Shown: positions 52,856 to 61,866 of the stretch, piece by piece
Numbering within the stretch: the first letter of the stretch is position 1
Layout: each line of letters begins with the position of its first letter
NCBI GenBank assembly: GCA_011754535.1
Contig: JAAQVN010000001.1
Coordinates: 3,968,001 to 4,032,000 of the forward strand
Source of the DNA: Enterobacter asburiae
Lineage (GTDB): Bacteria; Pseudomonadota; Gammaproteobacteria; Enterobacterales; Enterobacteriaceae
Direction of reading: 5' to 3'
Length of the DNA stretch: 64,000 nt
Translations under genes and position numbers: made by a program
The notes under the pieces: generated by a model
Database searches by the model: none
Told to the model about the DNA's origin: nothing
The model's input: only the letters and a program-made list of their open reading frames with translations

Positions 52856-53778
52856 ACCGCCTCCGGCTTTTTCTGCTGGCGGCGCGTGTCGTGGTCAATC
52901 CCGCCTTCCACCGCCCATTCGGTAAAGGAGACGAGCGAGTGCTCCAGCTCGCGCGGCTGCCAGTTTTCGGTCAGGTAGTCGTCGTTGGTGTAATACTCAA
53001 ACGCGCCGCCGGTCGGGCTGTTGACGTACCAGAAATAGGCCGACGACACCGGATGGCGGCCCGGCCCGATAAAGGTGCTCCAGTCGTGTTTATTCATCGC
53101 AATCCCGCCGCCGATCACCTCATGAATATCACGTACCGTGAAGGCCACGTGGTTGAGACCGCGCCTGCGGTTCGGCAGCTGCAGCAGAAACAGGTTGTGA
53201 TGGCCGCCGCGCGCGCCGCAGCGCAGGAACACGGCCCGGTTGATGTAGCGGTCAGAGACCTGGAAGCCGAGCACCTCGCGGTAGAATTTTTCCACCGCCG
53301 CCAGCTCTTCCACGAAGAACACCACGTGCCCAACGTTGATGGGCTGGGCGCGATCGTAAACCGGGCTCGGGGTGTCGATGCGGCGGACGTCGCCCCACTG
53401 GTTAATCGGCTCGACGTTCAGCTCCACCTCGGTCTGCTGGCTGACCTGCACGCGCAGGGTCATACCGTTCGGGTCGAGGCACTCCAGCGCGTCGCCCACC
53501 TCGCGAAAGCCGGGCTGCTGCGCCAGCTTCGGGCGCAGCGCGTCAAGATCTGACTGCGCGGCAACCGCCCAGGTCATGCGGCGCAGGGTGTTGCCTGCTT
53601 CAAACGCCGGCGGCAGGTCTGGGCTGTCGATCGGGTTAAGCTCCACGCGCGCGCCGCTCAGGGTAGTAAAACGCTGGCCGCTGGCATCGCCCGTCAGGCC
53701 AAAATCACGCATAAATTTGGCGCAGTGCGTCAGGTCCTCCACGCCAAATTCCAGCTTTTCAATTCCAGTTACACTCAT
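52852..53778 (-). CDS. Type I extradiol (meta-cleavage) dioxygenase, VOC fold
   Basis: 308 residues from 53778, chosen because GAGG lies about 9 bp upstream. Two VOC modules: residues 1-120 (structural) and 145-270 (catalytic). The 2-His-1-carboxylate iron ligands are visible as His151 (INVGHVVFFV), His210 (GLNHVAFTV) and Glu261 (GGAFEYYTN). This matches 2,3-dihydroxybiphenyl 1,2-dioxygenase-type enzymes. It should open a catechol made by the Rieske oxygenase and SDR. Confidence 0.9.
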   Translation of the reverse strand: MSVTGIEKLEFGVEDLTHCAKFMRDFGLTGDASGQRFTTLSGARVELNPIDSPDLPPAFEAGNTLRRMTWAVAAQSDLDALRPKLAQQPGFREVGDALECLDPNGMTLRVQVSQQTEVELNVEPINQWGDVRRIDTPSPVYDRAQPINVGHVVFFVEELAAVEKFYREVLGFQVSDRYINRAVFLRCGARGGHHNLFLLQLPNRRRGLNHVAFTVRDIHEVIGGGIAMNKHDWSTFIGPGRHPVSSAYFWYVNSPTGGAFEYYTNDDYLTENWQPRELEHSLVSFTEWAVEGGIDHDTRRQQKKPEAV

Positions 53779-53856
53779 CGTTCGTTGCCTCATCTGGCCC
53801 AAATTGGGCGTAAACCATGCCCGACGCAGTCAAGCGCCTGGCGTTAACTCACTGAT

Positions 53857-54654
53857 TTAACTGGCCTGTGACAGATACCCTAAGAAGCCAGAAATTCTAT
53901 CCGCCGCGAGGCGAACCTCGTTTTGCAGGCGTTCGCGGTCGGTCTGCGGGATCTCCTCCGACGGCACCAGAATGCTGACCACCGCCGCCACGCGTCCGCT
54001 TCGGTCATACACCGGGTAGACGATGGAGGAGATGCCGTGGCGGAAGAAGGATTCACCGATCACGTACCCACGGGCTTTATCCTGCTGCACCATCTGCCAG
54101 AGAGCTTCGCGGTCGTGAAGCTGCCCCGGCGTGTTGCCCGGCAGACGCTCGTGCGGGAACAACTGTTCAAAATCGGCACGGGATACATCGGTCAGCAGCA
54201 TGCGCCCGAGCGAGGTGCAGTGCACCGGCAGACGGGTGCCAATGCTGACCTGATTGATGCGTGACCCGGCGGCGCTGACGCGGGCGATATAGATAATGTC
54301 GCGCCCGTCGCGGATCGCCAGATGGCTGCTGCACTGGCTGACGTCGCGCAGCTGCTCGATCACCGGCTGGCCGACCTGCGCCACGTCCAGCGAAGCGATG
54401 TACTCAAAGCCCAGGCGCAGCACGTTCATGCCGAGCGAAAAGGTATTGGTGCGCGCGTTGCGCTCCAGAAAACCCATGTACTCCAGGGTCTGCACTACCC
54501 GGTAGGCGGTGGCCTTCGGCATATCCACCAGCCGGTGCAGTTCGGCAAAGGTCAGTTCGCGATGCTGCTCGCCGAAGGCCAACAGCAGCTGCAGGCCGCG
54601 CTCCAGCCCCGGCACCAGATACTTCACTTCCCGATCATTTGCCATCATCGCCAT
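53857..54654 (-). CDS. IclR-family transcriptional regulator
   Basis: 265 residues. N-terminal winged HTH (about 15-75: VPGLERGLQLLLAF, FAELHRLVDMPKATAYRVVQTL) and C-terminal effector domain (about 95-260) with the usual SIGTRLPVHCTSLGRMLL stretch. It is embedded between the SDR and dioxygenase genes on the same strand, so it is probably autoregulated. It is the natural reader of the GTTTCA-N4-TGAAAC palindromes at 57088-57418. Activator or repressor action cannot be told. Confidence 0.92.
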   Translation of the reverse strand: MAMMANDREVKYLVPGLERGLQLLLAFGEQHRELTFAELHRLVDMPKATAYRVVQTLEYMGFLERNARTNTFSLGMNVLRLGFEYIASLDVAQVGQPVIEQLRDVSQCSSHLAIRDGRDIIYIARVSAAGSRINQVSIGTRLPVHCTSLGRMLLTDVSRADFEQLFPHERLPGNTPGQLHDREALWQMVQQDKARGYVIGESFFRHGISSIVYPVYDRSGRVAAVVSILVPSEEIPQTDRERLQNEVRLAADRISGFLGYLSQAS

Positions 54655-54657
54655 ACC

Positions 54658-55407
54658 TCAGTTAAAGACAAAGCCGCCGTTGACCGGGATCAGCTGCCCG
54701 GTGACAAACCGCGACAGATCGCTTAACAGCCAGACCACGCTGCCGGTCACATCTTCCGGCTGCTGCGCGCCCGCGAGTGCACGTCCGTTTTCGTAGAGCT
54801 GATGCCGCTCGACGGGCACATATTCGGTTGCCTCGACGCGGGTCAGCCCCGGCGCGATAGCGTTGATACGAATGCGCTTTTCGCCCAGCTCGCGCGCCAT
54901 CGAGCGGGTCATGGCAATCACCGCCCCCTTACTGGCGACGTAGGCCATCAGGCGCGGGGCGCCCCACAGCGCGGTATCGGACGCCACATTCACAATTGCC
55001 GCCCCTTCGCGAAGCAGCGGCACGGCGGCGCGCGTCACCAGCCAGGTACCTTTGACGTTCACGCTCATCACGCGGTCCCACAGGTCCGGATCGTAATCGA
55101 GCATATTTTTGCCGCCCACGCCCGTCGCCATTGCCGCGTTGTTCACCAGGCCGTCAAACTGCCCCTGCTCGCCAATGGCGCTGAACGCCTGCTCAATGGA
55201 ATGCGGATCGGCCAGATCGATGACGTGCGGCTCGATCGCATAGCCCTGTTCGCGGAGCGTTTGCGCGCTCTCGGCCAGTTCGCCTTTGAGGATGTCGCAC
55301 ATCACCACCGACGCGCCCTGCTCCGCGCAGGCTCTGGCAAAGTGGTAGCCCAGCCCGCGCGCGGCGCCGGTCACGACGATGCGCTTTCCCCCCAGCAGTC
55401 CGTTCAT
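54658..55407 (-). CDS. Classical SDR, likely cis-dihydrodiol dehydrogenase
   Basis: 249 residues. Cofactor loop VVTGAARGLGYHF, NNAAM, and the catalytic set Ser143, Tyr156 and Lys160 (NVASDTALWG, AYVASKGA). Asp38 in the second strand (MCDIL) favours NAD over NADP. Immediately downstream of the oxygenase alpha subunit with TGATG overlap, the place where dihydrodiol dehydrogenases usually stand. An alcohol dehydrogenase role is the alternative. Confidence 0.87.
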   Translation of the reverse strand: MNGLLGGKRIVVTGAARGLGYHFARACAEQGASVVMCDILKGELAESAQTLREQGYAIEPHVIDLADPHSIEQAFSAIGEQGQFDGLVNNAAMATGVGGKNMLDYDPDLWDRVMSVNVKGTWLVTRAAVPLLREGAAIVNVASDTALWGAPRLMAYVASKGAVIAMTRSMARELGEKRIRINAIAPGLTRVEATEYVPVERHQLYENGRALAGAQQPEDVTGSVVWLLSDLSRFVTGQLIPVNGGFVFN

Positions 55408-56429
55408 CAGGCGGCTCCCTGCTGCGCTTCGCGCATCGCCAGCTGCTCTTTGGCGGCCTTCTGCATCATGCGGCGCAGGCGAGAGAGCCCAACGTCGTGC
55501 TGATAAAGGTACTCATGGTCGCGGGCGTTTGGCGCCAGGCTTTCCAGCACCACGCGGTCCTGCTCCAGCACTTCCCAGTGCAGCTTTTCCAGACGGTTGC
55601 GGTACATGAAGCGCCACATGTCGCGCTGCCAGCCCTGCACGCGGCGGATGCGCCAGAAGAAGACGCGGCAGTTGTCGTTATCCTCCGGCACCACCATGCC
55701 GACGATAAAGAAGTGGCCGCCCGGTCCGAAGCGCTTCTTATAAGGAATAGAGAGGCGCATCCAGCAGGTGCCGCTGTTGCCCAGCTCTACCCAGTCGAAG
55801 TTGACGCCGCTCTGCCCTTTCTTCTCAAAAATGAAGCCGGTTTTGGTCGGCTGGAGCACCATGTCAGCCTTGCGATCCCCTTCAGCCATAGAGTGCGACG
55901 ACGAATGCAGATAGGTGCCGTGCATCGGGTCCATCACGTTTTCCAGCGCGTACTGGTAGTTGCATTTCCACGCGGCGGTGCAGAGGAAGTTGCTGAAGCT
56001 TTCCGTATCGGCAAGTTCATCCGGGAAGGTCAGCTCGTCCGGCTGCTGGTCAGCGGTGACGCCAAACCACAGGAAGATGGCGCCGTGCGCCTCCTGCACG
56101 TTATAGCTGCGCACGCACTGCTGACCGACCAGCGGACATTTATCCACGGCGGGCACGTCTTTCACCTCGCCGTTGCCCGCCACTTCCACGCCGTGATACC
56201 AGCAGGCGATACGGTCGCCGAGGTTCCAGCCCATGGACAGGCGCGCGCCGCGGTGCGGACAGCGGTCTTCCAGCGCCTGGACCTGGCCATCCTTGTTACG
56301 CCAGACCACAATCTGCTCGCCCAGGCGGGTAATCCCCACCGGCGCGGACTGCACTTCCCAGCTCGACAGCACCGGATACCAGAGGCCGCGCAGGCCTTTA
56401 TCAAGATAATGTTGTACGGTCGTCGTCAT
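55407..56429 (-). CDS. Rieske non-heme iron oxygenase, alpha subunit
   Basis: 340 residues. Rieske cluster ligands Cys57, His59, Cys76 and His79 (RCPHRGARL, ACWYHGVEV); catalytic-domain iron ligands His170, His175 and Asp291 (DPMHGTYLH, LEQDRVVLE), with bridging Asp167. The size and lack of a beta-subunit gene point to an alpha-only (alpha3, phthalate/carbazole-type) oxygenase. It would hydroxylate an aromatic ring or demethylate a substrate; which one is unknown. Confidence 0.92.
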   Translation of the reverse strand: MTTTVQHYLDKGLRGLWYPVLSSWEVQSAPVGITRLGEQIVVWRNKDGQVQALEDRCPHRGARLSMGWNLGDRIACWYHGVEVAGNGEVKDVPAVDKCPLVGQQCVRSYNVQEAHGAIFLWFGVTADQQPDELTFPDELADTESFSNFLCTAAWKCNYQYALENVMDPMHGTYLHSSSHSMAEGDRKADMVLQPTKTGFIFEKKGQSGVNFDWVELGNSGTCWMRLSIPYKKRFGPGGHFFIVGMVVPEDNDNCRVFFWRIRRVQGWQRDMWRFMYRNRLEKLHWEVLEQDRVVLESLAPNARDHEYLYQHDVGLSRLRRMMQKAAKEQLAMREAQQGAA

Positions 56430-56439
56430 CGCGTTGTCC

Positions 56440-56748
56440 TCAGTAGCCGTTAACCTGTAAGAATGCCTGGAAGCTGGCGTTGCTCCACGGCTCGCCCTGC
56501 TGATCGTGCATGCGCACCGCGTTCAGGCCGTTCACCAGCTCCGGTAAGGTTTCAACACCCTGCTCAAAGAGCTCTTCCAGCGTCGCAATGAGGTTCACCT
56601 CCCAGTTTTCCGGTTCGCGGCTGCGGGTTTGCCAGATGAGATTCTGGTAATCGCCTGGCTTATGAATGGCGCCGTTACCGCCTTCTGCAGGCGGGGTAAA
56701 CTGGCGGCTTTCCGGCAGCGCCGGGTTGTAGTTCAGGGTGTTGCTCAT
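56440..56748 (-). CDS. Conserved-looking 102-aa protein of unknown function between ferredoxin and oxygenase
   Basis: 102 residues, no recognised enzyme motif. The first half is Pro/Gly-rich (PALPESRQFTPPAEGGNG), the second half helical (NLIATLEELFEQGVETLPEL). The tail EPWSNASFQAFLQVNGY recalls the small helix-turn-helix of serine recombinases, so a recombinase-like HTH annotation is possible. It overlaps the ferredoxin gene by 4 bp and precedes the oxygenase by 10 bp, hence it is translated with them. It is not an NTF2-like oxygenase beta subunit. Confidence 0.75.
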   Translation of the reverse strand: MSNTLNYNPALPESRQFTPPAEGGNGAIHKPGDYQNLIWQTRSREPENWEVNLIATLEELFEQGVETLPELVNGLNAVRMHDQQGEPWSNASFQAFLQVNGY

Positions 56749-57068
56749 GCCACGGTCTCCTCGACGAAGGTAATCTGGATTTGGTTTTCATAGACCCGAA
56801 CCGGGTAGCGGTTAAGGTTGCGACCGCCGGGGCCGTGCAGGCACTGGCCGGTTTTAACGTCGAAGACCGCCTCGTGCAGCGGGCATTCCACTTTGCCGTC
56901 TTCCACGAAGCCCTGGCTCAGGAGGGCATAAGCGTGCGGACATACGTCTTCCAGCGCGTAATACTCGCCGTCAATCAAATAAACGCCGATCTCTTTACCG
57001 TCGACGCTACCGCTAAAAGGGAAATCTTCCTGTACTTGTTCTGCGTCACATACGCCTATCCAGCTCAT
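56745..57068 (-). CDS. Rieske [2Fe-2S] ferredoxin of the oxygenase system
   Basis: 107 residues from 57068; this ATG follows GGAGGA about 7 bp upstream, while a longer open frame adds 38 residues from AT-rich DNA. Rieske ligands Cys43, His45, Cys62 and His65 (EDVCPHAYALL, VECPLHEAVFD), followed by the loop TGQCLHGPGGRNLNRYPV. First gene of the 14-gene operon; it carries electrons from the FAD reductase to the alpha subunit. Confidence 0.93.
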   Translation of the reverse strand: MSWIGVCDAEQVQEDFPFSGSVDGKEIGVYLIDGEYYALEDVCPHAYALLSQGFVEDGKVECPLHEAVFDVKTGQCLHGPGGRNLNRYPVRVYENQIQITFVEETVA

Positions 57069-57087
57069 CACGATCCTCCAGGCTTTT

Positions 57088-57103
57088 GTTTCATATATGA
57101 AAC
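57088..57103. promoter_or_regulatory. Candidate IclR operator 1
   Basis: GTTTCATATATGAAAC, a perfect 16-bp palindrome centred 27 bp upstream of the ferredoxin start codon. A further half-site GTTTC at 57107-57111 forms an overlapping GAAAC-N3-GTTTC repeat. Position near the start codon fits repression. Confidence 0.65.
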
Positions 57104-57355
57104 TCTGTTTCTTATTTAATACGGTCAATATAAAAGCGATGAATGTTTCGTCAAGCGCCAATGTGAAGAATTTGTTAATCAAACAGCAATTAATTAACTA
57201 AGTGTGCAAAGGATCACGAAAAAATGCAGCGATATGAAATTTTCATTATTGCGGCGTGATAAATACGATTTATTAATGCCCTCAACATTTCAATAAAAGA
57301 TATTGACTTCTTTTCTTTTTGTTCCTTAAAAATAAAGCAGCGTCACATCCTTGTT

Positions 57356-57371
57356 GTTTCACCTGTGAAAC
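57356..57371. promoter_or_regulatory. Candidate IclR operator 2
   Basis: GTTTCACCTGTGAAAC, with perfect seven-base arms around a two-base centre, 109 bp upstream of the divergent MFS gene. Confidence 0.65.
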
Positions 57372-57402
57372 TAAATTTTAATTTACCCTTAATAAACAAT
57401 AA

Positions 57403-57418
57403 GTTTCACCAGTGAATC
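57403..57418. promoter_or_regulatory. Candidate IclR operator 3
   Basis: GTTTCACCAGTGAATC, one mismatch in the right arm, 47 bp from operator 2 and 62 bp upstream of the MFS gene. Confidence 0.55.
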
Positions 57419-57479
57419 ATTTTAGTTCCGTGACAATCACTTTGATAAAAATATAAATAAATGAAAACGTAAGGCGGGC

Positions 57480-58694
57480 ATGATGACGGCAAGATGGCAA
57501 GGTACAATTGCACTGTTATTACTGATTATTATTTCCTACGTCGACCGGGTTAATATTTCGGTAATGATTTTAAACCCGGAATTTGCCGAACATTTTCAGC
57601 TAAATGAAAACAGAATGTTACAAGGCATGCTCATGACCTGCTTTCTGCTGGGTTATGGTTTTTCGGCTTTATTATTAACACCGGTTATTGAAAGCAAACT
57701 TCATTATCGGCAGGGGTTATTAGGCAGTATTGTGATTTGGGCCGCGGTCTGTGCGTTCTCTCCCCTGCTCGGCTCGCTGATGGGGATGCTTATCGCCCGC
57801 GTGATTTTGGGCATTGCCGAAGGACCGCTCTTTTCGCTGAAGACGCGTTTTATTAGCGATAACTTTGGCGCGGAAGAGATTGGCAAACCCAACGCCGTGA
57901 CCGCGCTGGGCGTCTCGCTCGGGCTGGCCGTGGGCTTTCCGCTGGTCACCTGGCTGATCGCGCATCTGGGCTGGGCCGGGTCATTTTATGCGCTCGCGGT
58001 GATGAATCTGGTGCTGGGTGGCGGGCTTATCTGGCGCTTTCTGCCTGCGCCACGCAGTCCGGGGAAGATGAAAAAACCGGGGTTTATGAAGACGTTTACC
58101 CTGGCCTGGCAAACGCCACTGCTGGGCTGGATCCTGCTGGTTGAAATCGCCACGCTGAGCTATCTGTGGGGAAGCAGCGCGTGGCTGCCCGCATGGCTGC
58201 GTGACGAGCATCACTTCTCGCTGCATGCCACCGGCATGCTTGCGGCGATCCCCTTCCTGCTGAGCCTGGGCTCTAAGTTTCTGGGCGGCGTGCTGCTCGA
58301 CAAAATGCGCCCGGAAAAGGCACCGGTGCTGTTTGTGGTGGGCGGAACGCTGACGGCGCTCTCCGTGGTGGCACTGATGCTAAGCCATCAGCCCGCATGG
58401 CTGGCGCTGTTTATGCTGTCCGCCAATGTCTTCTGGGGACTTCAGGGGGCCGCCATTCCTGCGGTGATCCAACATCACGCCGCGCGGGACGCCGTGGGCA
58501 GTACGTACGGCATTATCAATGGGATAGGCAATATCTTCGCGGCGTTTATTCCGCTGCTGATGGGGATGGTGATGAAATCGGTGGGGTCGGTCAGTTCTGG
58601 TTTTTCGGTGCTGGTCGTCTCGCAGGTCATTACCCTGCTCGCAGGAGGAATGCTGCTGCTGCGCATGCGTCGCGCAGCAGCAGTGAGCGCGTAA
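57480..58694 (+). CDS. Second MFS transporter, divergent from the catabolic operon
   Basis: 404 residues, twelve predicted helices. The first helix carries SYVDRVNISVMIL, typical of the anion:cation symporter family. Ribosome site AAGGCGGG lies just before ATG. It shares the operator region with the operon and ends only 3 bp from the speB stop. Because the operon has its own MFS, this one may import a related substrate or export a product. Confidence 0.87.
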   Translation: MMTARWQGTIALLLLIIISYVDRVNISVMILNPEFAEHFQLNENRMLQGMLMTCFLLGYGFSALLLTPVIESKLHYRQGLLGSIVIWAAVCAFSPLLGSLMGMLIARVILGIAEGPLFSLKTRFISDNFGAEEIGKPNAVTALGVSLGLAVGFPLVTWLIAHLGWAGSFYALAVMNLVLGGGLIWRFLPAPRSPGKMKKPGFMKTFTLAWQTPLLGWILLVEIATLSYLWGSSAWLPAWLRDEHHFSLHATGMLAAIPFLLSLGSKFLGGVLLDKMRPEKAPVLFVVGGTLTALSVVALMLSHQPAWLALFMLSANVFWGLQGAAIPAVIQHHAARDAVGSTYGIINGIGNIFAAFIPLLMGMVMKSVGSVSSGFSVLVVSQVITLLAGGMLLLRMRRAAAVSA

Positions 58695-58697
58695 GGC

Positions 58698-59618
58698 TTA
58701 TTCGCCTTTTTTCGCCGCCTGGATGTAAAGCATTTCCAGCGCCAGGGTCGCCGCGGCCAGCGCGGTGATCTCGGACTGGTCGTAGGCCGGTGCCACTTCC
58801 ACCACGTCCATACCGACGATGTTCAGATCCTTCAGGCCGCGCACCAGCTTGATCGCGCGGTCTGACGTCAGGCCGCCGATGACCGGCGTACCGGTGCCAG
58901 GTGCAAACGCCGGATCCAGACAGTCGATATCGAAAGTCAGGTAAACAGGCATGTCGCCGACGATCTGCTTCACCTGCGCCAGAATATCGTCCACGCCGCG
59001 ATCGTTAACCTGGCCCGCGTCCAGCACGGTGAAGCCGTTGTCTTTGTCAAACTCGGTGCGGATGCCGATCTGCACCGAGTGGTTTGGGTCGATCAGACCT
59101 TCGTTCGGCGCGGTGAAGAACATGGTGCCGTGGTCGAACTCGCAGCCGTTCGCGTAGGTGTCGGTATGCGCATCAAAATGCACCAGCGCCATTTTACCGA
59201 AGTGCTTCGCGTGGGCGCGCAGCAGCGGCAGGGTCACGAAGTGGTCACCGCCAAAGGACAGCATGCGCTTACCGGCGGCCAGCAGTTTTTCAGCATGGGC
59301 CTGCAGCTTTTCGCTCATCTCACGCGCGTCGCCGAAGGCGTACACCAGGTCACCGCAGTCCACGACGTTCAGGCGCTCGCGCATGTCGAAGTTCCACGGG
59401 AAGCGGTTGTGCTCCCAGGCCAGGTTAGTGGAAACCTGACGGATCGCCGCCGGGCCGTGACGACCACCCGCGCGGCCAGAGGTCGCCATATCGAACGGTA
59501 CGCCGGTGATTACCCAGTCAGCGTCACTGTCGTACGGCTGGAAGTTCATCGGAAGACGTAAAAAACCAAACGCGTTAGATACCAGAGAGTTATCGTACTG
59601 ATGACCTAAAGTGCTCAT
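58698..59618 (-). CDS. speB: Agmatinase
   Basis: Hydrolyses agmatine to putrescine and urea. 306 residues as in E. coli. Ureohydrolase manganese ligands in [13 protein letters not shown] (His), HFDAHTDTY (two Asp, His) and [14 protein letters not shown] (two Asp). Works directly after SpeA, whose gene is upstream on the same strand but separated by a terminator. Confidence 0.97.
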   Translation of the reverse strand: MSTLGHQYDNSLVSNAFGFLRLPMNFQPYDSDADWVITGVPFDMATSGRAGGRHGPAAIRQVSTNLAWEHNRFPWNFDMRERLNVVDCGDLVYAFGDAREMSEKLQAHAEKLLAAGKRMLSFGGDHFVTLPLLRAHAKHFGKMALVHFDAHTDTYANGCEFDHGTMFFTAPNEGLIDPNHSVQIGIRTEFDKDNGFTVLDAGQVNDRGVDDILAQVKQIVGDMPVYLTFDIDCLDPAFAPGTGTPVIGGLTSDRAIKLVRGLKDLNIVGMDVVEVAPAYDQSEITALAAATLALEMLYIQAAKKGE

Positions 59619-59654
59619 GTCCTGACCTCGTTTAAAGTCGATGCGTTAAAAACA

Positions 59655-59703
59655 GATGAAAAAAAATCCCCTCCGCGTCGTTAAACCCGACGAGGAAGGG
59701 ATT
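59655..59703 (-). terminator. Intrinsic terminator between speA and speB
   Basis: On the minus strand: a stem-loop pairing AATCCC-TTCC with GGAGGGGATT and an inner CGTCGGG/CGACG pairing, ending in eight T. It lies about 180 bp after the speA stop and 37 bp before the speB start, so it could limit read-through into speB. Confidence 0.7.
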
Positions 59704-59786
59704 GATTCGTAAATCGCTTATTGGGACGAATTATCGCCGGTAATGCATACGGGTTCAAGTGAGTATAGGGCATAGTGCGGTCTTTG

Positions 59787-59868
59787 CCCCTCACCCTAAC
59801 CCTCTCCCCAAAGGGGAGAGGGAAATTGAACACCCTCTCCCCTTTGGGGAGAGGGCTGGGGTGAGGGG
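59787..59868. repeat. CCCTCTCCC palindromic repeats, copies 8 and 9, inverted pair
   Basis: Copy 8 (59787-59822) has the tail on the left; copy 9 (59833-59868) has it on the right. The hairpins are separated by about 10 bp just after the speA stop, a mirror of the pair between gcvH and gcvP. Confidence 0.85.
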
Positions 59869-59881
59869 AAAGGCGGATGCC

Positions 59882-61858
59882 TTACTCGTCTTCCAAATAC
59901 GTGTACCCGTAAAGACCCGCTTCAAACTCTTCCAGGAACTGCTGCTGGAGCGCGTCGTCCAGACCAGTGTTTTTCACCTGATCGCGGAACTGGGTAAGCA
60001 GGGTTTTCGGATCCAGCTGAACGTATTCAAGCATGTCCGCCACGGTATCCCCTTCGTCGGACAGCTCAACTTCCACGCTGCCGTCAGGGAATACAAACAC
60101 GTCAACCGCTTCGGTATCGCCGAACAGGTTGTGCATGTTGCCGAGGATCTCCTGATACGCCCCGACCATAAAGAAGCCCAGCATCGGCGGGTTCTCCGGG
60201 TCGTACTCCGGCATTGGCATCGTCGTTGCGATACCGTCGCCGTCAACGTAGTGGTCGATAGCGCCGTCGGAGTCACAGGTGATGTCCAGCAGCACGGCAC
60301 GACGTTCCGGCGCGTGGTTCAGCCCTTCCAGCGGCAGAACCGGGAACAGCTGGTCGATACCCCAGGCATCCGGCATCGACTGGAACAGGGAGAAGTTGAC
60401 GTAAATCTTATCCGCCATACGCTCCTGCAGCTCGTCGATAATCGGACGGTGCGCGCGGTTGCTCGGATCGAGCTGTTTCTGCACCTCATGGCACATGTTC
60501 AGGTAGAGTTGCTCCGCCCACGCGCGCTCCTGCAGGCTGAAGGTGCCTGAAGAATAACCCACGTGAATATCATGCAGATCCATCTGGCTGTCATGCAGCC
60601 ATTCGCGCAGGGAACGGCGCGTGCCCGGCTCATGCATCTCCTGCCAGGTTTCCCACATGCTTTGCAGGGAACGAGGGGCATCATCCTGCGGAGGCGTCGC
60701 TTCGGTGATTTCGCTGCGCTCAACGCCAATGATGTTAGAGACCAGCACCGTATGGTGGGCGGTGACCGCGCGGCCAGATTCGGTGATCACCGTCGGGTGC
60801 GGCAGGCCGTGCTCTTCACAGGCATCGCCAATCGCCCAGATGATGTTGTTGGCATATTCGTTCAGGCCGTAGTTCACCGAGCAGTCAGACTGCGAGCGGG
60901 TCCCTTCGTAATCCACGCCCAGGCCGCCGCCCACGTCGAAGCACTGAATATTTACGCCAAGCTTGTGCAGCTCAACGTAGAAACGGGCCGATTCGCGCAC
61001 GCCGGTGGCGATGTCGCGAATATTGGCCATCTGCGAGCCGAGGTGGAAGTGCAGCAGTTGAATGCTGTCCAGACGACCGCGCTCGCGCAGAATTTCCACC
61101 AGCTGCAGCACCTGGTTCGCCGCCAGGCCGAACTTGGATTTTTCACCGCCGGAGGACTGCCATTTACCGGAACCCTGCGACGCCAGACGCGCACGCACGC
61201 CAAGGCGCGGGATGACGTTCAGACGTTCGGCCTCTTCCAGCACGATGGCAATTTCGGTCATCTTTTCGATAACCAGATAGACCTTATGGCCCATCTTCTC
61301 GCCAATCAGCGCCAGACGAATGTATTCACGGTCTTTATAGCCGTTACAGACGATCACCGAACGGGTCATGCCCGCATGCGCCAGCACAGCCATCAGTTCC
61401 GCTTTGGAGCCGGCTTCCAGCCCCAGCGGTTCGCCGGAGTGGATCAGGGATTCAATCACGCGACGGTGCTGGTTTACCTTGATCGGATACACCAGGAAGT
61501 AGTCGCCTTTATAGCCGTAGGATTCACGCGCGCGCTTGAACGCGGCGTTAATGGAACGCAGGCGATGTTGCAGGATCTGCGGGAAGCAGAACAGTGCAGG
61601 CAAACGCTGGCCCTGTGCTTCGCGGGCTTTCACCAGTTTGGCGAGGTCCACGCGCGCTTCAGGGACGTCCGGATCAGGGCAGACGCTGATGTGGCCCAGT
61701 TCATTGACGTCGTAGTAGTTATTGCCCCACCAGGCAATATTGTAAGTGCGCAGCATCTTGCTGGCTTCCTGGGAGCTCATCGCAACCTCCTGCATAGAAC
61801 GTAGTACACCCTGTTCGCCCGCTGACGAAGGCGAAAAAGAAGACATGTCGTCAGACAT
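59882..61858 (-). CDS. speA: Biosynthetic arginine decarboxylase
   Basis: PLP enzyme making agmatine from arginine. 658 residues from 61858, identical in length to E. coli. Alanine-racemase-like barrel with the PLP lysine in [17 protein letters not shown], the glycine-rich phosphate loop [13 protein letters not shown], and C-terminal active Cys in [13 protein letters not shown]. yqgB ends 8 bp upstream, suggesting one message. Confidence 0.97.
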   Translation of the reverse strand: MSDDMSSFSPSSAGEQGVLRSMQEVAMSSQEASKMLRTYNIAWWGNNYYDVNELGHISVCPDPDVPEARVDLAKLVKAREAQGQRLPALFCFPQILQHRLRSINAAFKRARESYGYKGDYFLVYPIKVNQHRRVIESLIHSGEPLGLEAGSKAELMAVLAHAGMTRSVIVCNGYKDREYIRLALIGEKMGHKVYLVIEKMTEIAIVLEEAERLNVIPRLGVRARLASQGSGKWQSSGGEKSKFGLAANQVLQLVEILRERGRLDSIQLLHFHLGSQMANIRDIATGVRESARFYVELHKLGVNIQCFDVGGGLGVDYEGTRSQSDCSVNYGLNEYANNIIWAIGDACEEHGLPHPTVITESGRAVTAHHTVLVSNIIGVERSEITEATPPQDDAPRSLQSMWETWQEMHEPGTRRSLREWLHDSQMDLHDIHVGYSSGTFSLQERAWAEQLYLNMCHEVQKQLDPSNRAHRPIIDELQERMADKIYVNFSLFQSMPDAWGIDQLFPVLPLEGLNHAPERRAVLLDITCDSDGAIDHYVDGDGIATTMPMPEYDPENPPMLGFFMVGAYQEILGNMHNLFGDTEAVDVFVFPDGSVEVELSDEGDTVADMLEYVQLDPKTLLTQFRDQVKNTGLDDALQQQFLEEFEAGLYGYTYLEDE

Positions 61859-61866
61859 AGCGAACC

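Larger units (their letters stand above)
57069..57479. promoter_or_regulatory. Divergent promoter/operator region of the catabolic locus
   Basis: 411 bp, AT-rich, between the ferredoxin gene (leftward) and the second MFS gene (rightward). It holds three copies of a 16-bp GTTTCA-N4-TGAAAC type palindrome at 57088, 57356 and 57403. No gene is seen in it. Confidence 0.75.

Noticed and set aside
60563..61804. 413-aa plus-strand frame opposite speA
   Set aside because: Antisense shadow; no signals for initiation and no family resemblance.
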